A DNA stretch of 64,000 nt from Pogonophryne albipinna (taxonomy: Eukaryota > Chordata > Actinopteri > Perciformes > Artedidraconidae): the NCBI GenBank assembly GCA_028583405.1, contig CM053260.1, positions 27,162,425 to 27,226,424 on the forward strand, given 5' to 3'. Below, in pieces: positions 59,004 through 64,000 of this stretch; the stretch's first letter is position 1; each line of letters opens with the position of its first letter. Made by a program: the position numbers and the translations under genes. Below the pieces are notes generated by a model, which did no database searches, was not told the origin of the DNA, and worked only from the letters and a program-made list of their open reading frames with translations.

Positions 59004-61049
59004 TCACAAGTTGGCATTAAGAAAGACAAGCTCACGCACTTTTGAAGGGCTGAGCCTGTTCCTCCTGTCTGTAATGATCTGCCCAGTTTTCGAGAAAACA
59101 CGCTCTGAGGGGACAGATGTGGCCACAATGCAGAGCCTGGTCTTCATGACTGTGCATATATTTTGGTACACCAGGGCTCGAACTCTCCACCATTCCAGGG
59201 GGTCAGCCTTTCGGGGGATAAGTGGCTCTGCCAAGAATCCCTTGATCTCCAGCATGGCCCCAGTGCTCGGGTTCTGGACCCCTGGCCTCAGAGTGGTCAC
59301 TCGCTCCTCAAAGTCAGCCCAGAATTGAGGCACTGGCTCACTTGGAGGATTCACAGTTGTGCCACCCTCCTCCTCCTCCTCCTCTGTGCTGGGTAATGTT
59401 GGTGTTGCCGCATGTGTTGCTGCTCCCACCACTCTTGACACAGTTTCCTCTGCGTTCCTTTCAATCACAAAGGCATGCTTTTTGAAGCGAGGGTCCAAAA
59501 GTGTAGCTTCAGCAAGCACTCTGACCCTTTCAATTTGCCCAAACCTTTTCTCCAAATCTGCTGCAAGGAAATTAACCATCCCTTTGACAGGTTCGTGGGT
59601 GGAGGGGTTTCTCTGCCTGTGGGCAACAATTCTCTGGAGCCCCCGTGCCATCAGAATGGCTTTTGAGCCTGTCACAAACCTGTGAAAAAATAAATAGTCA
59701 TTGAAATTGTGTTTCTTGCAGTTGCAGCCTTCTTTACTAATGACCATCAGGCCTTATACTAATGACCATCAACACAGCATATAATGTATGAAAAATGTAA
59801 TTCATAAAATTGCGTTATTTTTACATACCTCTCTGAGCTCATCTCCACAGTCACCTCTTCAAAGGGCTTAAGAATATCACACACCTCCTTTGTGATATCC
59901 CATTCCTCGGGAGTTAAGGCTGGTAGCAGTGGATTGAGCAGTGCCATTGTGGAGACAAGAGGTTCCTTGATTTCGATGGCACGCTGCATCATGAAGTAGG
60001 TTGAATTCCACCGTGTGGCTACATCCTGCTTCATTCGCAACTGGACCTGCCCCATTTGTAGTTGCATTTCCCGAAGCTTTGCAGAGGCCACTGTGCTTCT
60101 GCGCACATACTCTGCGATAGATTTGACCTTCAGAATTAAGGCCTGGATTTCAGTTTGGTGAACTGAAGATCTGACCGTCAGATTCAGCAAGTGAGCAAAG
60201 CATCTCACATGGTTCCACTTCAAAATGTAATTCACGGGCCTTGACAATGTTGCTTGCATTGTCAGTGACACAGGCTGCAATTTTATCTTGAATGCCCCAC
60301 TCTTTTGCAACCCGGCTCAACTCTTGCGCCAGATTTTGGGATGTGTGCGACTCTGCGACAACAAAACAGTCCAGTAAATTGGATCTGAGTTTAAAGTCAG
60401 TGATGTAGTGGCATGTCACTGACATGTAGCTTGTTGTTGTGTTGGAGGTCCAGCAGTCTGTTGTCAAACATACAGCAGGAGCAGTCCTAATCTGCTCTTG
60501 GAGTTCAGCTCTGACCTTTTCGAAAAGGTTGGGCAGCATCCGCTTTGATATAGTGCCTCTGCTTGGCAGCACATATGATGGGTCCAGTGCCGCTGTGTAT
60601 GCTCTGAACCCCCTGTCTTCAACAATTGTGAACGGTTGAAAATCAGTGGCTATCATTTTAACCAAAGCCTGGTCCACTTTACTCTGCTGCAGTGGTTGAA
60701 TGGGCCTGTTTATAAAGCCTCCCATAGTGGTTTGTTTTGGCCTTTTTCTGGCTGCTTGTGGTGCTGTGGTGGTGGCTGTTGCAAGTTGAGTTGATGTACT
60801 TGCCACACCTGAATCTGTGCTGGTTGATGCCGTTGCAGATGTTGTCGCTGCTGCTTCTGCTGTCCCTGTTGTTGTCTGCTGAGTGTCTGCTAAAAGTGCA
60901 GTGGGGTGCTTAGTTTTTAAGTGCCTCCTCATATTTGATGTGCTCCCTCCATGAACAGATATCAGGTTTTTGCAATACTGACATCTTGCTTGTGCCTGAT
61001 TTACTCCAACAAAATGCATCCATATATCACTTATTTTCCGAGTACTCAT
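59004..61049 (-). pseudogene. hAT transposase, BED finger (one frameshift)
   Basis: Cut-and-paste transposase of the hAT superfamily, ZBED-like. ATG at 61049 (MSTRKISD). The BED zinc finger is at residues ~8-48 (W, CQYC, then RRHLKTKH), followed by a Thr/Ala-rich linker. The first catalytic Asp is at ~198 (LTTDCWTS) and the second at ~263 (CVTDNASN). A one-base frameshift near 60240 interrupts the frame; the next frame resumes with WNHVRCFAHLLNLTV (the CxxH motif) and ATRWNST. A 149-bp intron, 59680-59828 (GAGAG|GTATGT to TTTTCACAG|GTTTG), links to the last exon. That exon carries an acidic Glu run and the C-terminal EWWRVR and SVPSERVFSKTGQI dimerisation region with the final catalytic Glu, stopping at 59004. 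Except for the frameshift it appears complete at ~630 residues. Confidence 0.92.
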
Positions 61050-61302
61050 CTCCAACAAAAAAATCCTCTTATCTTTAGCAAATAATCCTCAGTCAATGTC
61101 ACTCTCTCTTCTCTTGTCACTTCTGTCTGAGGTGTTTTGGGAGAATCTTGATAGTGGGGGATGGTTGGTGACAAGTAGGGGGAGGGGGACTACCCCTAAC
61201 CTTCCAATCAGAAAGGTCTTGAAGAGTGTACCTTATTGGGTCAAGGGGTCAACAAATCACCACTGCAACAACTTCACTAAGTATCTCCACCCATGATAAA
61301 AT

Positions 61303-61381
61303 AACTTTGAAAAATAAGAAATTAATTAAAATGAACATAGTATATATGTTCATTTTAATTAATTTCTTATTTTTCAAAGTT
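61303..61381. repeat. Perfect AT-rich palindrome (37-bp arms, 5-nt spacer)
   Basis: Arms of AACTTTGAAAAATAAGAAAT followed by TAATTAAAATGAACATA and their exact reverse complement, separated by GTATA. Further partial copies of the same arms continue to about 61480 (TTCATTTTAATTAATTTC occurs repeatedly). It lies ~250 bp upstream of the transposase start. The intervening 61059-61290 has no recognised feature. Confidence 0.95.
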
Positions 61382-61586
61382 AATTTCTAAAAATAAGAAA
61401 TTAATTAAAATGAACAGTTCATTTTAATTAATTAATAAAATGAACAGTTCATTTTAATTAATTTCTTATTTTTCATAGTTATTTGACCCCATCATGACAT
61501 ATTTGTGTCTCGTGCGGACTCAGAGCCGTAACATATAGCAGCAGATCCAGAGCAGACTCGTCGCCATCTTTATATACAGTCTATGG

Positions 61587-62141
61587 TCGCCACGCACGAA
61601 TCTACAGCAGACTCAGCCCCTCCTCCGGCTCCCGCGAGAGTCCCGTGAGCCGTGAGTGAGCCGTGAGCCGTGAGCCGTGAGTGAGCCGTGAGCCGTGAGT
61701 GAGCCGTGAGTCCGCAAATCTCTGAGTCTGCTGCGACTCGTCGCGGGAGCCGTGGGACTCGCGGGAGCCGTGGGACTCGCGGGAGCCGTGGGACTCGGAG
61801 GAGGGGCTGAGTCTGCTGTAGATTCGTGCATGGGGACGAGTCTGCTGGATCTCTGGATCTGCTGCCTGCTATATGTTACGGCTCTGAGTCCTCGTAGGCT
61901 ACTGGTCTCTCTCGATCATTGACCTGGATTCACGGATCCCGCGATTTTTCCGGCTCTAAATTAAGTTTCAGTGTAGACTTCTAACACAATGTTCATGTTG
62001 TGCAACAGTCTCCTGTAATAATATCTGCATTTCCAATAAGGATCTTACTTGGAAACTCGTTTATTTTGAACATGGCACACAAAAAGAAACAAATGATAGA
62101 AAATTGCAAAACAGTTAGAATATATAAAATGTAATTATACA

Positions 62142-62191
<50 letters not shown>

Positions 62192-62290
62192 ATGAAAACA
62201 CAATTGTGCAAAATTAGCTTAAGTACAGGAACATATTAAAATAACTATATACATATAATGCAAAACACTTATTTTTTAAAATGCACACAC
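61587..62290. repeat. Direct repeat flanking hAT transposase, 5' side copy
   Basis: Second copy of 58070-58806, lying upstream of the transposase gene, with more GAGCCGTGAG units and an expanded ATT tract. A short inverted copy of its inner sequence (GAGCCGTAACATATAGCAGC) precedes it at 61521-61540. Confidence 0.85.
62142..62190. repeat. (ATT)n microsatellite
   Basis: About 16 ATT units. The matching position in the other direct repeat (~58700) has only four. Confidence 0.97.
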
Positions 62291-62525
62291 ACACACATGT
62301 TTTATTAAAGCAAAAGACACTGTGTAGCGGAGGTTAATGTAACGTTAGTTTAATATGCTGGTTAAATGCAACAACTTTTCGGTTTCACCGGTAGGATTTC
62401 TACGGTCTTGGTCATGCTGACTCATATGACTCAAATGACTCAAATGACTCGTATGATCCGGATCTCTTCAATGATTGACTCAGAAGACTCCGAGTCCATA
62501 AAATGATCCGGATTTGCCATCTCTA

Positions 62526-62641
62526 ATATAGACACACACATACACACACACACACACATGAACAGATACACATACAAACAGACACACATATAAACACATA
62601 GACAGACACACACATGCACACACATAGATACACTTACACAC
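62526..62641. repeat. CA-rich tract (copy 3), right of hAT insertion
   Basis: Continuation of the microsatellite split by the hAT. It begins with the second ATATAGAC. Confidence 0.95.
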
Positions 62642-63484
62642 TAGGGGTGTAACTGTTCACAAACATTTCGGTTTGGTACGTACCTTGGTTTTTAGGTCAC
62701 GGTTCGGTTCGGTACGTTTTCGCTACAGCAGAAAAAATTATCACAAAACATAAAATATATATATATATTTTTTTATTATTATTAAACTGTGAATAATGTA
62801 TTCACTCAAATAAATACAAAATATAATAAAATAAACATTAAGGTGCAGCATTTCGATGAACTGAAATAATCTGTATTTGAACTGTACTGTACTAGTACCT
62901 AAGCAGCCAGTTTGACATAATGACTTGCTTGTCATTGTATTTTCATGTTTTTTTAAAGAAAAATGTACTTGTCCACATTGCTTGCCGAAAGGGCAGATCT
63001 GCTGGCACTAACAATGTCTCCTGCTGCGGAGAACACCCTCTCGCTAGGGATGGAGGTAGCAGATACAGCCAGGTAACGCTTTGGTAACATGGCAACATAA
63101 GGATATTTTGCGTTTAGCTATGGCTCGGTCTGAACTTTTTGCGAGTGGTGGAGGCTTAAATGCTAGTGGGAGTTGGGTTTGCACTTCAGTCTTTTTTCTT
63201 TTGGCCCCGGTGATATTCACGTTCGGGTGATGCCTTTTCAAATGAGTGTGCAAGTTTGATGTATTGCCAGCCGCGTAACCAATTTTAGTTGAACAATGCC
63301 GACTAACAGCTTTGACTGGTCCACCTGTCTTTGTCCGTCATCCTTGTACGAAACTGCGAAACCAAAATGTTCCCAAACCGGAGACTTCAATGATGCTGGA
63401 GGATTTTCGAGCTCAACTTTATCTGCGTTCGCCATTTCGACAGTTCCTCAAATTACTGACTAAATTTGAACGCATCCCTGTCAC
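62642..63484 (-). mobile_element. Internally deleted BED-finger hAT element (copy 3)
   Basis: Same fossil as 5335-6330, beginning TAGGGGTGTAACTG, with more substitutions than copy 2. Confidence 0.7.
62953..63435 (-). pseudogene. hAT transposase fossil (copy 3)
   Basis: Same BED-to-C-terminus fusion with the same lesions, plus extra replacements (for example Lys for Asn in VTKALPG in the shifted frame). Stop at 62953-62955. Confidence 0.85.
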
Positions 63485-63487
63485 CAG

Positions 63488-64000
63488 GGGCCTCATTTAT
63501 AACGCCGTGCGTAGGATTCACGTGGGAAGGTTGCTTACGTAGTAGAAATCCAAAAAATAGGTACAGACATTTTCTGATTCACCAAACATTGCGTACCGGC
63601 GAGGAAAGTGCGTACAGCACTTCCTACGCCGATTTCCCTTTGTAAATCACAACCGACTCGAAATGCGGTGCAGCTTTTGCGGGCTTCACGTAACGCCCAT
63701 ATTTGCCTATAAATAGTCAAAGAAACGCCCATTCATTCATTCTGACTGACTTTATGAAGAAGATCGCAGGAAATGACGACAGAACAACTAAAAAAGACAT
63801 CTCACACCATGTCAGATTTTGGTTATTTTGGGGAGGTCGAGATAAATCATATTGTTTGGTGGATGCCGTTTGAACCAGAGTAGCAGCATGGAGGTCGGAT
63901 CGTCACCAAAATAAATAAATAAGTGGTCTGAAAAAGGTTCATGACAAAAAAAATACACATATACTTCCTCAGGCAGTGTGTTTGTACCGGGGACAGGAGA
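63488..64000. mobile_element. Harbinger-like element (copy 3), cut by window end
   Basis: CAG at 63485-63487, then GGGCCTCATTTATAA. The left 513 bp match 6334-6846. Confidence 0.75.

Larger units (their letters stand above)
57852..62525 (-). mobile_element. Nearly complete hAT transposon, 4674 bp, perfect 8-bp TSD
   Basis: The left end is TAGAGATGGGCGAGTCATG and the right end is the inverse, GGATTTGCCATCTCTA. ATATAGAC occurs directly on both sides (57844-57851 and 62526-62533). It is inserted in the CA tract of unit copy 3 only; copies 1 and 2 have the empty site. It encodes a BED-type hAT transposase on the minus strand (59004-61049). The gene is flanked by ~0.7-kb direct repeats and has an AT-rich palindrome just upstream. 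This is the youngest DNA transposon in the window. Confidence 0.95.
44647..64000 (+). repeat. Copy 3 of ~22-kb tandem unit (partial)
   Basis: Starts at the third AGATGCGTCACGTGG. After removal of the LTR element and the hAT, the remaining ~6.5 kb aligns with copy 1 positions 1 to ~6846. Near 53320 it retains the 46 bp that copy 2 lost, so copy 3 is not simply a duplicate of present-day copy 2. Confidence 0.95.

Noticed and set aside
59359..59685. Plus-strand 60-120 codon frames opposite the hAT transposase
   Set aside because: They are shadows of the minus-strand transposase exons, whose domains are clearly recognisable.

Overview
The window reads as repeat-dense vertebrate, almost certainly teleost fish, genomic DNA. 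The evidence is the set of repeat families: an AGTAC-rich dispersed repeat ending in CAGTGG, hAT elements starting CAGGGGTGGGG, a Harbinger-like element with GGGCCTCATTTATAA ends, a Polinton/Maverick-type integrase, a retrovirus-like LTR element with an Env tail, long CA tracts, and eukaryotic splice signals inside transposase genes. I see no complete host gene, no rRNA or tRNA gene, no bacterial operon and no CRISPR array.

Large-scale layout: the window is a head-to-tail array of one ~22-kb unit. Copy 1 is 1-22541, copy 2 is 22542-44646, and copy 3 runs from 44647 to the window end, which matches about position 6846 of copy 1. Copies 1 and 2 are nearly identical along their whole length, including the order of every nested transposon. 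Copy 3 carries two extra insertions absent from the others: an 8.1-kb LTR retroelement (44928-53041, minus orientation) and a 4.7-kb hAT transposon (57852-62525, minus-strand transposase). Both therefore post-date the array.

One unit contains, in order: (a) a TTAA-flanked, Kolobok- or piggyBac-like element with a short basic ORF, itself split by a TA-flanked element that holds a fragment of a histone H3 gene; (b) the AGTAC-rich teleost repeat with expanded minisatellites; (c) a CA-rich tract; (d) an internally deleted BED-finger hAT; (e) a Harbinger-like element with 3-bp CAG duplications; (f) a 972-bp hAT with perfect 8-bp duplications; (g) a TTA-flanked MITE-like element; (h) an 8.3-kb palindromic Polinton-derived element with 6-bp duplications and an inward-facing integrase gene on each arm; (i) a hairpin-forming inverted repeat; (j) a decayed two-exon gene fragment resembling a teleost SAMD3-like family.

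The most interesting object is (h). It has canonical Polinton ends (AG...CT, 6-bp GAGTAT duplication), but instead of the usual polymerase, ATPase, protease and capsid genes it is a giant inverted repeat of one terminus plus integrase. This is the architecture expected of a snap-back defective genome of a protein-primed linear DNA replicon, here apparently integrated as a unit. Both integrase copies share an in-frame TAG and a truncated C-terminal domain. The centre is an array of ~135-150 bp repeats, part of which duplicates a short coding segment found once per arm.

The LTR element has a tRNA-Trp-type primer site with two extra bases, a polypurine tract, an integrase C-terminus and an internally deleted env. 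No recognisable gag or reverse transcriptase was found.
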